DNA of 64,000 nucleotides from Rotaria macrura (lineage: Eukaryota > Rotifera > Eurotatoria > Philodinida > Philodinidae), in assembly GCA_900239685.1 (NCBI GenBank), contig OENT01000186.1, forward strand, positions 103,529 through 167,528, written 5' to 3'. Every line of letters starts with the position of its first letter. Positions within the stretch are counted from its first letter, which is position 1. Below the pieces are notes generated by a model. The model was not told where the DNA came from, searched no databases, and was given only the letters and a program-made list of their open reading frames with translations. Shown here piece after piece: positions 1-14,400 of the stretch. The position numbers and the translations under genes were made by a program.

Positions 1-3000
1 TTATTGTCTAGACTTACATTGAAAAAATTCATATTAGATATTTGTTGTATTGATGGTTGCATCATGGATTGTTGTTGAAATATTGATGGACTTGAAAATG
101 ATGGTTGCATGTGTGTTTGATTGGATGGAAATAAATTGGGTTGAAAAAGATTAGTTGATGGCTCAAATGAAGCAAATGGATCGAATGTCATTGATGATGA
201 AGATGGTGTTGACGTTGGCCATGGATCTAATTGAACACTAATGAAGTATAAAAGAAGTTTTCTTTTAGATTTTTCTTTCTGACAAAAACAAAAACACGAA
301 TAATAAAACATACGGAGTAGTTGGACATTGAGCTTCTTGGAATTGACCGAATTCGACATCTTGCGTAGCTTGAACATACGGTGTAAACTCAATATCATCG
401 CCAAGTAAATCAATAACTGGTTCTTCAGACGTTAGTGATGGTTTTCTGTTTTTAGTAATAGACTAAATTTACGAAAGAGAAATTTTCAATGATATCGAAT
501 TTTTCAAGCACAATTCAATGAATAGTGATTAGTAGAAGCTCGTTCGCTTCTATTCGGATTTAATTGAAAATCATGAATATTTCATAGGAACGCGCTGACC
601 GTATATTTTTTTCGCCTATTGTTTTACGTTGTGTTTTTATCGGACTTTTCCTACTAAGAAACTCGAAATTTTAATATTTTTTGTTCCGTAAGAAAAATAC
701 GATCCAAACATATATTAGCATTTTTCGGAAAGTTAAACTTAACATTGGATGAAATCTTTTAATTTAAAGTTCGAGAACTAGTTTTCGAGAGAATGGTCAT
801 CAAAATCGTAACAAACAATAATTGATTACAAAGTTCTCTTCGATGTTATGCTGTCAGAAAAATGTTTTTTTACTCCATAATTAACATGGTTATGCTCATC
901 TTACAAGTTCTAATAGAGGTCTACACTTTTCTCGATTACATTTTAACCTATTAAAAATAAACATCACGATTAAACAACAAGTTCTGAAGAGTTTCGAATA
1001 CAAATCTGTATCAGCTTGTGCAAACTATTATAACAACTGTATGTGTTAAATTGCTGTCTACATCTGATAAATAATGTTTTTCTTTTCGATAGATTGATTT
1101 AAGAAGTTTACAATCATATATTCAATAAGACCATCACTTCAATCTATCATGATACACGGATTAAAATCACTGAAAAACAAATCGATTGATTTACTTGATT
1201 CTGTATTGATGAACTTGTATTGTTTTCCTAAAACATACGAAAACAAAATAAAACTTTGTATGATCAAATAAAGAAACGTCAAGGGTATTCTAGTTTCCAC
1301 TTGCGTAGGGTTGATGAACAGAAAAATTTTCTTTTGGCAACATTCATAACACTATGAACATATATACTGATTTCAAATGTTTTCAAGATATGCCGTAGGA
1401 GAGAAAATGATTATTCTTTAAATTTACCTGTATTTTATTTTGAGATTTTTTTACTGTTAATTTAAAATTTTGATTATTGTCATTACTAAATTTAATCAAC
1501 AAAAGAAAAAGAAAAAGAAAAATAATAATAAAATATTTACAAAAATTTGCTCAGATATGAATGAATGGATAGTGTAATGCAATCATCAGTACAACATTCA
1601 GATGACGCGCATGAAAATAATCATCATAGCAAATTACGAATTAAATTTTACCTTTGCTCTAATGAATAATCATTAGATTTAATATCTTTTGTTGTTTTTG
1701 TATTTGATTCATCATTATTATTATTCCATCGATCATCTAAATAATTTAGATAATTAAAAAATACGTAATTTTACAATTACTGAATGAAGAAAATAATTCT
1801 TACTAGAACGATACGATGATGATTCATTACTCATACCAACATATTTATCTCGATTAGTTTTTGCTTTTTTACGTTCATCTCGAATTCGATCATCATCTTG
1901 AATAAATTCAAGTAAATCTTTAACTTTATGACGTACTAAAAATAAAGAATACAATCATTAATATAATTAAGTTCAATTGTCAATAAAAATATTCCTACTA
2001 TTAATTCCTTGATCTTTGCCATGTTCATCAGTATAAGTAAAATTTTCTAAATTTTTAAGGTCATAGAGATGCTCACGTGCCGATCGAATTATTTTGTCAC
2101 TACCATTTTTGATTAAATATGTTAATACAAGCAATGACTAGAATAAAAGAGAATAAATATCATTGAGAGACATTGAATAATCAAATCAATGATATGTTGA
2201 ACATATTTTTATTTTCTTACATAGGTCACTTTTCACTTACTATGGTAAAAGTTTAATTTTACTAAGATCTGTTTTCATACTAAATGATATTCGTTAAGTT
2301 TATGAAATCTGCTTAATATGAATAGACATCTAGGTATTAGATAATACAATCATACACATAGAGGATAGAATGTGATCTAGCTAGAGAGGTTCGTTATCAG
2401 ACTTATATTCGTATTGTTTTAGTTTTAAAAAAGGATCAAATATCACGAGAAGGTTGTCTATCATAGAATCCTATTAAGATCAAGTTTCTTGAAGCAAATT
2501 GAAACACCATCGGCAACAATCTTAGTAGTAAGCCGTATGTTTCTTCAGCATGGCAAGAAAAATTCTAAACAAGACATAGACTGCCACAAACGAAGAATCT
2601 ATAGATTTCATTCAGACACCAACTGACTCTAGTTATTTGCAGGTACAGAAAAACAAATGTTGAAAAACTATTTTCTTATCAATTGATCTTATGTGAGGAT
2701 GCCATCATTACTAAGATGGGCAGAGAGTGATCACTTTTCAAGTCTCAAGGAGAAGTGCAAGGTATGATGCAAGTTCGGATTTTGTCTTAGCTTAACTATG
2801 AACTTCTAATTTGTTTCGATATCGACGAGAAGAAATATGCAACAGTTCTCGTTAAAATCATAAACTCTAAATTCAAACACATCGTACCCTCAACTAGTAA
2901 GTCGATATGCATTCATTTTTATATGTGCACATGTGTTTGAACTCCGTAGTGTCTTTTATATAGAAGAATAAGCAACACCGTCGATAATGCTCTTATACTC

Positions 3001-3572
3001 AGATGAAGTGCTGATAGAGAGTGGTGAATATATGTCTACTAGCGGACAAAGCACAGAAATCATATCAACGAAAAGATAAAAGATTTCTAATCTCATCTGC
3101 ACATGAGAAGGCATGGCTCTTGAACGCAGCTGACAACGAGTGATAAAGACGTCCCTTTAATTGCTCTACTCTCATATGTCTAAGAAATCATGTAGTCAAC
3201 TACCGTTTTTATGACTTAAGATAATCAATGAAAATGTACTTTGTATGTTCGTCTCCAATATTTTGGATCTTGTGTGAAACAACGTTTCCAAAGCATTCCG
3301 ATTAACTAAAATAAACAAAGCACATTTAAATCGGTCAATTATTTCCATGGAAACTTTACTTCATTGTAATGTTCTTGTGAAAGTGATAATTGTGAAAGAT
3401 CTTGTAATAATTTACCAGGAGGGCCCCAAGATTCATCATTCGTGGCTTCGACAACTTTTGCTTCTATTTCTGTATAATTCATAACAATATTTGTTGCTTT
3501 ATCAAATAATTCTCGAACGACATATGGCATGGACGGTAAATAACTGCCGATATTAAGTTTACTAAAATCCAT
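1..3572 (-). CDS. CLINT1: Clathrin interactor 1 / epsinR-like ENTH protein (3' end off the left edge)
   Basis: Adaptor of the epsin family. In animals CLINT1 binds phosphoinositides, clathrin and AP-1 at the trans-Golgi and endosomes. Exons read on the minus strand are 3572-3360, 3305-3240, 2137-1999, 1935-1804, 1736-1652, 1485-1428, 462-310 and about 237-18. The first four encode an ENTH domain: VVRELFDKATNIVMNYTEIE, then LIGMLWKR, then SLLVLTYLIKNGSDKIIRSA, then KVKDLLEFIQDDDRIRDERK. These match CLINT1 more closely than epsin-1. The later exons are low-complexity, with a DLLGDD motif (clathrin-box-like) and Phe/Asn/Ser-rich FDPFASF-type segments, as expected of the unstructured tail. The start at 3572 (MDFSKLNIG) is preferred; an in-frame ATG at 3593 is possible. 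The splice between 310-462 and 18-237 is unresolved in phase. The stop codon is not in the window. The 5' end faces the KIAA2013 orthologue about 400 bp away. Confidence 0.88.
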
Positions 3573-3973
3573 TGTTCGCCTTTTTTTCTTCAATGGCGAC
3601 AGGTGGACCTATTCGACTTTGAACTTCTACAACAGATATTGTTCGAAGGATTAAACTATCTACAACGGTCGAAGTAGATCAAATAAACATTCATCGCAAG
3701 AATAACAATGACTATCATTCGAATGGTTGTCTTAAGGTACATTTAAGACTTCACTACGTTATTAAGTAAGATATCCATTTTTACTGTAAATTTATATGAA
3801 AAAACATGTCAATTCCATTAAGATTTTGAATCGCATTATTTAAAATAAAACAGTTAATAAACAAAAACCCATAAATGTTAAGATGTCACTAACTGCCTAT
3901 CTATACTGGTTAAAACTTATAGCCAATTAGAAACACCATCAGACTCCCTCCTCATCACAGTATTTGCTTCGTC
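3573..3973. promoter_or_regulatory. Shared intergenic region between two divergent genes
   Basis: About 400 bp separate the start of the CLINT1-like gene (minus) from the first proposed codon of the KIAA2013-like gene (plus). This is an obvious candidate for a bidirectional promoter. I see no clear TATA box or other motif, so this rests on arrangement only. Confidence 0.35.
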
Positions 3974-6900
3974 ATGAACATCGATATAAAAGTGAGTTAT
4001 ATTTAATTACAAAACTGTTTGTTTATTTTAATTCTTCCTATATTAGGATAAAGTAAAAGATTTTGATCGTCGTTATGGCATTACATATCGTCGTTTGAAA
4101 ATAAGGTAGGTAAGAGTGTGAACATATTCATTGATCAATGATGATCAATATTTATTTTTACAGGTTTTCACTGCATTTATAAGAAAAAACAACATGTGTC
4201 TTGATGTCACATTCAATGGCGGATTTGATACTATTGAATATACGATTGTTTATTCAGCAAGTGAAAGATCGATTCGGAATACATAAGTCAGTCGATTCGA
4301 TTGAAATTTTGTCTTGTTCTATGGCTACTACCTTTGAAACAATTTGTTTTTCGTCTATATTTATTCATGTTTTAATTGTTTTTCTTGTATCATCGAATAT
4401 AGATCTCGACGGGTATGCTTTCTATTCGTTGTTGGATTCACAATTTTGTTCTATCTTCTATTGAAATGGATTCCTTATCGTCCCAATTATAAGAACGGTA
4501 AATATTCTCCTAGTCGAATTGATTTTATTATTATTCTCCTATGTTTTCTTTTTCATTGATAATTTAGTTCAATATAATAAATGTCTCGAAAAAGCATTAG
4601 AAGAATATTCCACAGATGCACAGTATATGAATGCTATCATTAATCATGAACCGATCCATTATGGAGAAATTGCTACTTTACCATATACAGGTTAGTCTTA
4701 CGATTGATTACAAATGCATAAATAATCTTCGGAACAATTTGAGATATAGATTGGGTGTATAAGATTATTCATACGAAATCGAAACACATATTGCACTCGC
4801 ATAAAACTCTATAATATAGAATATGATTTTGTTCCTGAAGAACGTACCAAGAATCTCATCAGCGAGCGAATGATATCATTACGTAGCAAATGGATAGCTC
4901 TCATAGAAAATACAATTGTTTAAATAAAAATTTCTGTGTTTTTTTTCTATCCGCCACGAAATCATACATGTACAGAAGATGTTGAATCTAAATTTCTGCT
5001 TTCGAAACCAGATACAAACCATGAGAGGCAAAGAAAATAGTATACCTTCGTTAATCAGCATAGAAACTTTGATTAGTCAATAAGACTACGTGCGTATTCT
5101 CATTACATGAGAATAAAATCTATAGAAACAGTAACAGTGTTTAATATTCATAATTATTCTTGAGTAATTGTTTGATCGGGCAAACTTTAGTGAATATTTT
5201 TTATTGACAAATGAAAATCGTATATCTTGCTTTGAAAAATTCTATGGAATTAAATGGTTATTCATACTTTAAGATCTAATGTCAAAAGCAATTGTCAATT
5301 GGAAAGATAAATATTAGTAGAAATAAAGTCTATTTCTTTAGAGATTCTATTGTTTTACAATATTTTTGTAAACTCTAAGATCAATGAAATCCTAATGTGT
5401 CTGTGGTAAGAATTTATAAGTACACGCTAGTTATCGACTGTCACAAATCGTCTATTTACAATGTAAGTAGCATATACTTGTTAGTCAACTAGTTTCTAGT
5501 TGTTTATTAACGAAGACTAAATAACAAATTATTCATTACACCTTCGTGAACCATTGCAATAAGATTAAAAAAAATGAAAGATAACTGCATGACACGATGA
5601 GGAATCTATGGTCCTGTTGCCCATATATAATCTAGGGACATGACTATTCATGAAGAAAACTCATTGTTATTTTATTATCAGTAATCATATATGAACAACA
5701 TCTTATTGAATTCAATGTGCTATTTCCTAGTTAGATTCCTGATGGTATGTGTACTTTTATGTCGAAAGTTGAAAAATAAAGTTTTATGAAACATGTCAAC
5801 ATTTGTGTTTCAGAATATTGTAGAATTAAAATTTTTTTTTTCAGTAGTGATTAGTGAAGGGCATGAATAGTGTCGAAATTACGTTCTTGTACATGACCTA
5901 GGAATCGAAATGTGTTTAGACCATTTTTGAAAATTCTTTCTTCAAACTTGTCGCCATGCTTATAAGTTGTTTTTTTTCTTTTACAACATTAGTTTTAAGA
6001 AAAGCGTGTTAGGTGAAAGAAAAACAAATATTCTTGAGCACTCAGTAAAAACAAATGTATACATTCTATTTTAGGCAATGGTTACATAGGCTTATCTCTT
6101 TCGTCCCAGTCTCATATTCAATTAATATCTGATCCTGATACTCCATCTATAACAACAGATTATTCTCCTATTGTTCATGTATCATCCAAAACATGGGACG
6201 ATTCAAGTACCAATATTATTCTTATGAATCAAGGTCTCGTGAAACGTATTCAGTGTTTTAAACTAAGTGACGAACGTTCAGCATATGTGACATATACATT
6301 ATATGCACATCGACGTCGTCCATCATTGATTATTCAAGATATTGATATTACTAATCCAAGTGATCAAACCTTAGATATTGATTTTTTACAAAGAACATCC
6401 AAATCCTCTCATGACATAAAACAACTTGATCAACAAGATATTCAATTTGATTCGTCTAACGGAAAATTTCTTCGAACAACATATCTAATTTCAACACGTA
6501 AACATAATTCCATTATTTGTGTTATTTTGACGAATAAAATAACTTCAACGGGTCAAGTCAAACCTGATGGGTAACTTTTGCTGACCATTTGCTGTTCTGC
6601 TGTGCATTTTCATTTAATTGTTTTTCTTCTAGCCAATTTAAACAAACAATTTTTACTGTAGTTAAATATTCACCATTGATTCTTGCAGATTCATTACTTA
6701 ATGAATCATATTTGAAAGAATTACAAAATATATTACAAAAACAAGCTAAGGATGACTTAGTCGAAGCTTTGTCAATATCGTTTAAAAGTTTATTGAAAGA
6801 ACATACGGATGCATGGTCATTGATATGGAAAAGTGGTTTCTCAATAAGTCGTTCGTTAGCACCGTCAGCCATGAATGGTGATGTTATAAATCGAACAATT

Positions 6901-9800
6901 TACTTCGTTCTATGTTCAACACCTTCACCACTCTATGAATACAACTTAAATGAGACGAAAAAACTCGAATACAATCAAACTCTTTTTCAAATCGATCGAT
7001 GTTATGAAAGTCATTCAACACTGTAAGAGTTAAATGAATTTTTCCCATGAAAGAAAAAACAAAGAAAACAAATGATTTTGTCGAAAAGCCGTTTGTCCGA
7101 AAAGATCAAAACTATATGTTTCTCTTCGATTATAACGAGTAACCTTGAGATCATTTGGAATAGTAGATCATCAAAGCTAATAATCTCTGCAGAATCGAAC
7201 AGTAATATTTCATTATTTTCGAAATGCAAATTTCGCACTATCGAATTGTGCCATTGCATGTGTGGGTTGTGAAACGATTTGTATTTGCATTTTCTTGTTG
7301 AAAAAATCTCATTGAACATGTCGATTGGTTGTCGAGACGACTCCATATATGTTTAGAACATGATATGGAGTTGTCTTTTATACTTTGAATAATAAAAAAA
7401 CGATATTTCTAGTTCCTCTCATTCTTAAGTTAAGGAGAGAGAAAGATAATTGAAGAAGCGAACCATTCGAGAATAATACTTTACTCATCAAATTTCTATA
7501 TAGACTTGGAGACCGATTATGGCGATCGCCAGGTGATGGTTTAGCTGTTTCTCAATTGTCAAATCTTTGGCGTACAACATTGTCGAAAAAAGGTTGTTTG
7601 ACTCTAATGCGTAGTGGTATGTTCTCATTAAAGTTTTCTTTTTATGCAAATGATTTCCATGTATTTTTCTATGATAGGTGTTAATGGTATTCTTCAATCT
7701 ATGTTAATTTCTATTGGTGGTATACGTTTTCGTAATCATCATCTTGAAATGAATCTAGATCCCAAAGAACTTCATCGTGATATGTTTTTTCGTTCAATCC
7801 ATTTCGGTAAACAATATTTAATCAATATAAGTATTACAGTTGGACACGATAATCGGGCTGTTATTGATGTAACCATTGATAATGAAAATGGTCAAGCCTA
7901 TGCATGCGATGCCGGTTGTTTAGATACACCAACCAAACTTAGGTTTGTTTCTAAAACGAAAATACATGTTTTGTTATTAAGTTGGCTGAATGCATGAAGT
8001 TCAGTTAGCGGATTTATCACTTTTCACTAGCATAGTTGCCATGGTAAATTCTTCTTCTTTTTCTTCCACTCAACATATGAGTCTCGATCGAACTTAGCCG
8101 TTTGTTTTCTTTTCAGTGCTAATAAAAAACGTTTGCCCAGAAACGTGACCAGTGTAGATCTGAGTTACGTTTTTTTAAAATTCAGGAGCAGTCGGAAGAT
8201 ATTAGATATGTAGAAAACTATAATTAACAGTTGATAGTTTTCGAAATTCATTATGATTTCTTATGTGAGAATATGAGATTTTTAAAAAGCAGATGTCATA
8301 CAAAGTCGTGTTCTAATATCTTGGCGACTCGTGCATTCAGTTGATCTCTCTGTCTCTGTCTTGGCTCTGTTGGAAGTTGAGTTCGAATTTCTTTTGCTGT
8401 CAATTCTCTGAATTATGAACGTTATAATTAAAGTTTCTTTAGAATGTTTGGATTCGATAATTATAAAACAGGAGTGAAACCATTGTTTTATTTATACAAG
8501 CAAAATACTAATTGAACATAACTTAGGATGAAAAACACCTGAAGAGAAATTAATTCAAGTTCTCTTTTAATGTTCTGTTTGAAAAATAATTCAACAATAG
8601 GAAACATTTCCATCGAATCTTTTGAGAATATCTGAAATAATAAGCTCATAATCTTACGAGACATGTGAGTTCTTCGATGATGCTTGTATGTTAAACATAT
8701 TTGAAGGCTTATTTCTATGGACATTTCTTACAGCATCTGCTTCAATTTTACAAATATAAATAAGGATTGATGAAATCGCTTCTAGGAAATTGCTGGGCTT
8801 TGTTTGGGAGCGTGTAATTTTCAAACTGTTGTTACCTCAATTATTAGTCATCAACGGAAAACTATTCCATACGCTTCCTTTACAGAGATACGAGACATTC
8901 TTCATGCAGTCGAAGGGGATATTCTATTGTTTCCTTCATATGGTTTCGTTCATTGTATAGAATTACAGATAATCGTTTATTATCATTATTCAAATATGAT
9001 TTCAAGAAGATCTTATATTTGGAAATAAAAAGAAGAAAGAATTTCTTTTTCTTTTTGTTTGAGGTAGATCTGTTCTATATTATTTATAAATGCATAATCA
9101 AATTTTGTAGGAGCCCATACCTTTCAAGTTTCGTTAATCATGCTATGAGAGAATTCTGAAAAAAAACTGAGAGTGACTGCAGATGTGGAATGTGTGAAAA
9201 TGTTTACGCCCATTGTCACGTGTACATTTCGTAACTACACCCAAAATCTGTAAGGTCATATCGACAAAGTATGAAAATCGTTCGCAGTAAATACCTCGAA
9301 CGAATGTCTCACATGAAACCTATAGATAACCCATTGACAATTAGAATCTTGCCCACCCGGCTGTCATGTTGTAAATATATGACTGTAACTCAAATGAAAT
9401 TTCCTTATAAATCTATTTCAATTTAGTAAACGATCTGTGCGATTTCCTGTGAAGATGACAAGTCCGCCAACTGCCATTCTTTATATTACTGAAGATTTTG
9501 ATTATATGACGCAATTAAGAGATACACTACATGTCAAAGAAATTGAAATAGGTAAGCAAATATTTCTTTGATTATAATATTTATTCAATTTATTCTCTAT
9601 ATTTAGCACCTCCTCATGGCCATGATGTTCTTGCTTTACATCGGCATGGTCATAAACTTGGCGGTTTACCGATAATTTTTTGGATAGCATTAGCATTTTT
9701 AATTATTATTTTTCATTTATTTTTGCTTAAAATTGTTCTTAATGAAATGGGATTTTTTAAGCATGCAACACAAACATATACAAGACCACGTATTCTATAG
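3974..9800 (+). CDS. KIAA2013: KIAA2013 orthologue, membrane-anchored protein of unknown function
   Basis: Ten exons give an unbroken frame of 625 residues plus stop: 3974-3991, 4047-4105, 4403-4497, 4568-4690, 6075-6570, 6633-7022, 7504-7616, 7678-7942, 9427-9551 and 9607-9800. Human KIAA2013 is about 634 residues. A hydrophobic signal-anchor lies near residues 30-46 (CFLFVVGFTILFYLLLKW), followed by a long luminal-type region and a second hydrophobic stretch near 581-605 (LPIIFWIALAFLIIIFHLFL). Family landmarks include GILQSMLISIGGIRF, YACDAGCLDTP and the tail FHLFLLKIVLNE. The biochemical function is unknown in any animal. Two introns are unusually long (4691-6074 and 7943-9426, about 1.4-1.5 kb); the rest are mostly 55-75 bp. 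The first 18-nt exon is the least certain part: it is supported by an ATG and a GTGAGT donor only. Confidence 0.9.
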
Positions 9801-11462
9801 AAACATTCGAGTCCTATGTTTTGCTTGAACGAACATTCACATTTGTAATTAAGAGTTTTCCTTCTCTTTCTTTTTATATTGGTTCTGGATAAACGATCTT
9901 GTTTTTTTTTATGGTCGACCATGAAAAATAATACATTAGTTTTATGATTATTACAAATTTGAATGATTCCAATATGTTGGAAGTTGTGCATAGGCAAGAG
10001 ATTTTCGAAGGAATATGAATGATCAAAGTTTGTCTAATCTAGAAGAGCAAATATCAGTGTCCTAGAAATATTTTCAAGTCAATGAGTAAGATATGAATTA
10101 ACCAATGCAATTTATCATACAATGAAAATGAACAGTTTTGTGAAGTATAAGATTGTACGCTTTGATGTCATATATTGATGATAGTAGATTCTCTAGAAAT
10201 TTGATATGTGATGAAAAACAAGGTATCAATGTAAATATCAAGATATTCATCAATGATTTTTAGATTCATCTTAGTAAGCTTAAGATTGCATACTTGATAC
10301 TAGAGATAGGCATATGAAGAATTGTATTGTAAATTAATCGTATCGGAGTATTCATATTTTCATCTCATCAGAAAGCCTTGATATTACATAGGTTATTAGA
10401 CTTCAATTTGATATGATATTCAGCTCGATGTCTGGCATTTTAAAGTAAAGGGATTTATTTCTTCAAGCAGAAATTTTAACATATCAATTCAAGCCAATCC
10501 TCTGGTAAATACCTCAATGAATAAATGCTTTTTACCGAAAAGATATTCTAAGAGTAAAGAACTTTTCATGACCATTATTTCCCACTTCGATGCCAATGTC
10601 TCAGAAAAAAGCATAATTTTTGAGTACCTTTTCACTTCGAACGAATCCTATTTAATCTCAAAACATGTTTTTAGTTTCAAACATATGCAATTGAACTATA
10701 AGAAGTATATAAGTAAAGAGAGGGGAAAAGTTTTCTTCCTTGTCAAATTCTAGCATCATACATTGTGGAATATTTCTGTCATGTTGGAGATGATCGATCG
10801 AAGTTGTCAACATAAATTGAAAAAAAATCTGAATAAATTTGTGTTCTGCATCAACTCATGTAAGTTTCAAGAAAATTATCGAACCAATTTCCGTGAAAAC
10901 TATATGAGTTAGGAAATGTACAGTACCATTGAACTTGGATTCAATCTAATAATTCATAATCATATATTTTTTTAAAAGATGCTCTCAATCAATCAATCAA
11001 TCTTGACTTTTTCTATACTACACTAGAACGATTGTTTATTTACAAGAAAATATTCTATCTTTCGATATTCTAACATTTCATTTGTTGAGCAGCCTTGAAA
11101 GTTTTTATGTTGAAGAAAAGTAAAGGCAAAAACTCGCAATGTTAAATGACTACCACTTTTCGATTGTTACTTTTGATGACACTCCATTATGGTTGATGCA
11201 AGTAAGAAATAAAAAGGGTGTAGCTTTTTTCAAATCATAAAAAACAATGATTTCAAATTTTTTTTTATTCTAGCTGATTCTTTGCCAAGCACATATGTGA
11301 ACTCAATGTTGTATCCATAAAAAAAATACATTTGACAAGGGTTTTTTTTGTGTACGACTATAGCAACATGGATACATAACAATTAACTGAAAGAAGTATC
11401 ATTGCGTGCAACTATTTGCTTTTATTTCTATTCAAGTTAAAGAGAACAGAGCCATTAATAGT
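9801..11462. other. Intergenic region without recognised genes
   Basis: AT-rich DNA between the stop of the KIAA2013-like gene and the first proposed codon of the Death-domain gene. It should hold the 3' UTR of the former. The short open frames here look random. An acceptor-like TTCAAG near 11440 suggests a 5' UTR exon or intron of the next gene. Confidence 0.5.
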
Positions 11463-14400
11463 ATGTATCCTCCAAAAGCATGGTCGAAAACAAGTGAACC
11501 AGTATCTTATGAACAAATCTATAGCTATGTTGAGCAATGTCTTGATGAATGTTCAGGATTCATTGATGATATTGAAGTAGACTATTATGCTGGACCATCT
11601 GGATCGAATAGAGCAACACCTGTGAGTCAATTTATAAATCGACCACTATCTGTTGTAACACTTCAAGCATGGTCACATCCATTAAATCTATTACGTGAAG
11701 CGCGACTATTACATGATATTCGCAATGGTAAAACAATACGTGACTTGTTGAGTGAAGCCAAAGCAGGTACATTGTATGGACCTGTACCAAATGAAAGTCT
11801 AACGTTGATGAAAAGAATATTAGATAAAACAGCCGAACAATTATATTCAAAACTGCCGGACTTAGCAGAAAAAATAACTGAAACTATGAATTTAATGGAA
11901 CAATATTTTCTTTCATTTTATGATATTGATCATATACAAGATGTTATTCAACATAAAAGAAAAGAAAAATTACCTGTAAGTATTCAATATTAACACAATA
12001 TGAACTATTGCCAATCGTATTTGTAAATTCCAATCTATTTCATAATTGAAAGGCTACATATGTTTGACATCATTGATCGAACTAATTATTATCCGATTGT
12101 TCAAATCTCGTAACATGTTCCAGTTAGGGTTGATGTATTTCAATGGGAAGCATTATTTTTCTGTTGTCATCGATTTATCTCCTTGAAAGTCGACTCAAGC
12201 GTATTCTCCATTTATTATTTGAGTAATCACTAAATTTATCAACAGATGAAAAACCAATAGGATAGTGTTATTGTAATTTTTCTATCCACGGATATACAAT
12301 ATAGGTTTACGAAAATCATTGTCGTTTCTATATTTTTTATTCTTCTACTTTATTTTTATTAATAATTCATCGGCATTATCTATGAATAGGACGCAATAAA
12401 TGAATGAAAAAAAAATCATTCTTTTTATCTTTTCTATATTCATCATAGATAAATCTAATTAAGAGCTTAGTGTATACGTGTTAAACGCAACGTATGTATC
12501 TTTGAATAAGTTGTAAAAAAAACCGATGAGAACTATGAAGATATTTGCAGAATACTTATGAAGTCACAAAAAATGAGCACGCTGAACTCAGAATATTGAC
12601 TACTCTCTAAAAAATAACCGTTTCCCAGAAAACCAACGCAAAAAGGTTTGCGAGGCTCGGAAACCCTTTTCTTACTCTCGGGAACTGTTTCAAGGGTTTC
12701 CGAAAGCTCGGAAACCCAGTTTTTACCATCAGAAACTCTTAAAAGGTTTCCGATAGTAACAAACTCGTAAACCGAAAATGGTTNAAAAACTGGGTTTCCG
12801 AGCTTTCGGAAACCCTTGAAACAGTTCCCGAGAGTAAGAAAAGGGTTTCCGAGCCTCGCAAACCTTTTTGCGTTGGTTTTCTGGGAAACGGTTATTTTTT
12901 AGAGAGTAAGGTTGAAAAAGAGATGACTAATATATGAGCAAATTAACTAATCTACTAAATTTTCATTCTAATCTAATGTGTATATGTGTTAATAAAATCA
13001 ATCCCTTTTCTATGACATATTTAGGATGAATATCTCGAAACAGCATATACCTATGAAAAATCACGTTGGATACACATGTTTGAAGTCAATAAATGTTTGA
13101 AAAATCTAAATGAAATGCAACATCGTGTTGAAGATACTAAAATGCCTATCCTTAAATCACACGAACAATCTTTTTATCACTGAATAACCGTATATTGCCA
13201 TTGTTTGAACACATCAAGTAATGCGAAACCAAACAGAGACTTTGATATATCCTATGCATTTACATCTCTCATTTTCATTCTTAATTCTTCCTTTCCTATA
13301 TTTCAATAGAACAATCATCAATATCAACGACATGGTATACCCCGACTTTTCTCTGACAATAGAACTAAGCTGAAAGTTAAACAAGCGCTCGTCCAAATGT
13401 AAAATCTTGCATATGCCAATTGATATCGATACTTGTATTGTGATTATATTCGATAAATTGATCCGTAAAAATTAATTGGACGTTCAAAATGAGATAGAAA
13501 AGTTTCTGTCATGCTAAGGATTCATCACAATCTTTTTTTTTGATCGTTTTATTTCCGAACAATTTTAAAGGTATTGCACTACCAACATTATCAAAAGACA
13601 TTCAAGAACTAGCTGCTCGTTGTGATTGTACATCTCTTTCTTATGTATTTGCTTTACCTGAATGCTATCATGAAGCAAGGCAAGCTTTGGAATTTCTTCG
13701 TGCATGGTTGAGTGAAGATACCAAATATAATAATTTTATTGAAACGTAAGTTATTTTATTAAGAAAAAACAAAGAACCTGTAAAATACAACAAGGAAAAT
13801 CATCTTTAGATCGTTGAAATTAATTGAAGAGAAATATCTTGAAGCAAAAAAAACTTTTGAAACAGCTAGATCTCAATTAAGTCAAGTCGAACATCGGGTA
13901 TTGAATTAATAAACATTTTTAAACAAAAAAGAATCAGGAAAACTAAACTATTAACAAGAGAACGTCATTTTTTTTCTCTCAAGGCTGAATCACATCGCTT
14001 TCAATTACATAAACTTGAGCAAGAAAATGAAGCCAACGAGAAGAAATATGAAGAATTTGAAACACGTCTCAATATCAAAGAACGTGAATATGTATCAAGA
14101 CGTTTAACACAAGAAGTCTATGACGAACAATTAACTAAATTATTGAATAAATCTGAAGATGTCAAAGATAATCATGATAATTATGCATTGATCGATAGAT
14201 TTCAGCAAGATTTAAAGCAGCTATCAAAAGACGTGCCAAAGCTAAAATCACAACTCGATGCTATACAAACACGTATTAATTATTTTCAAAAACGTAAAGA
14301 TGAATTAACTGACATGCGTAATGAAACAAAACGACTTGAAGAAGAAATACAAGCAGCATTAGAAGATAAAATAATCAAAGAAAATTATTTTAATCGTATA

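Noticed and set aside
8804-9159. Open frames inside the second long intron of the KIAA2013-like gene
   Set aside because: No family resemblance, and the flanking exons splice in frame without them.
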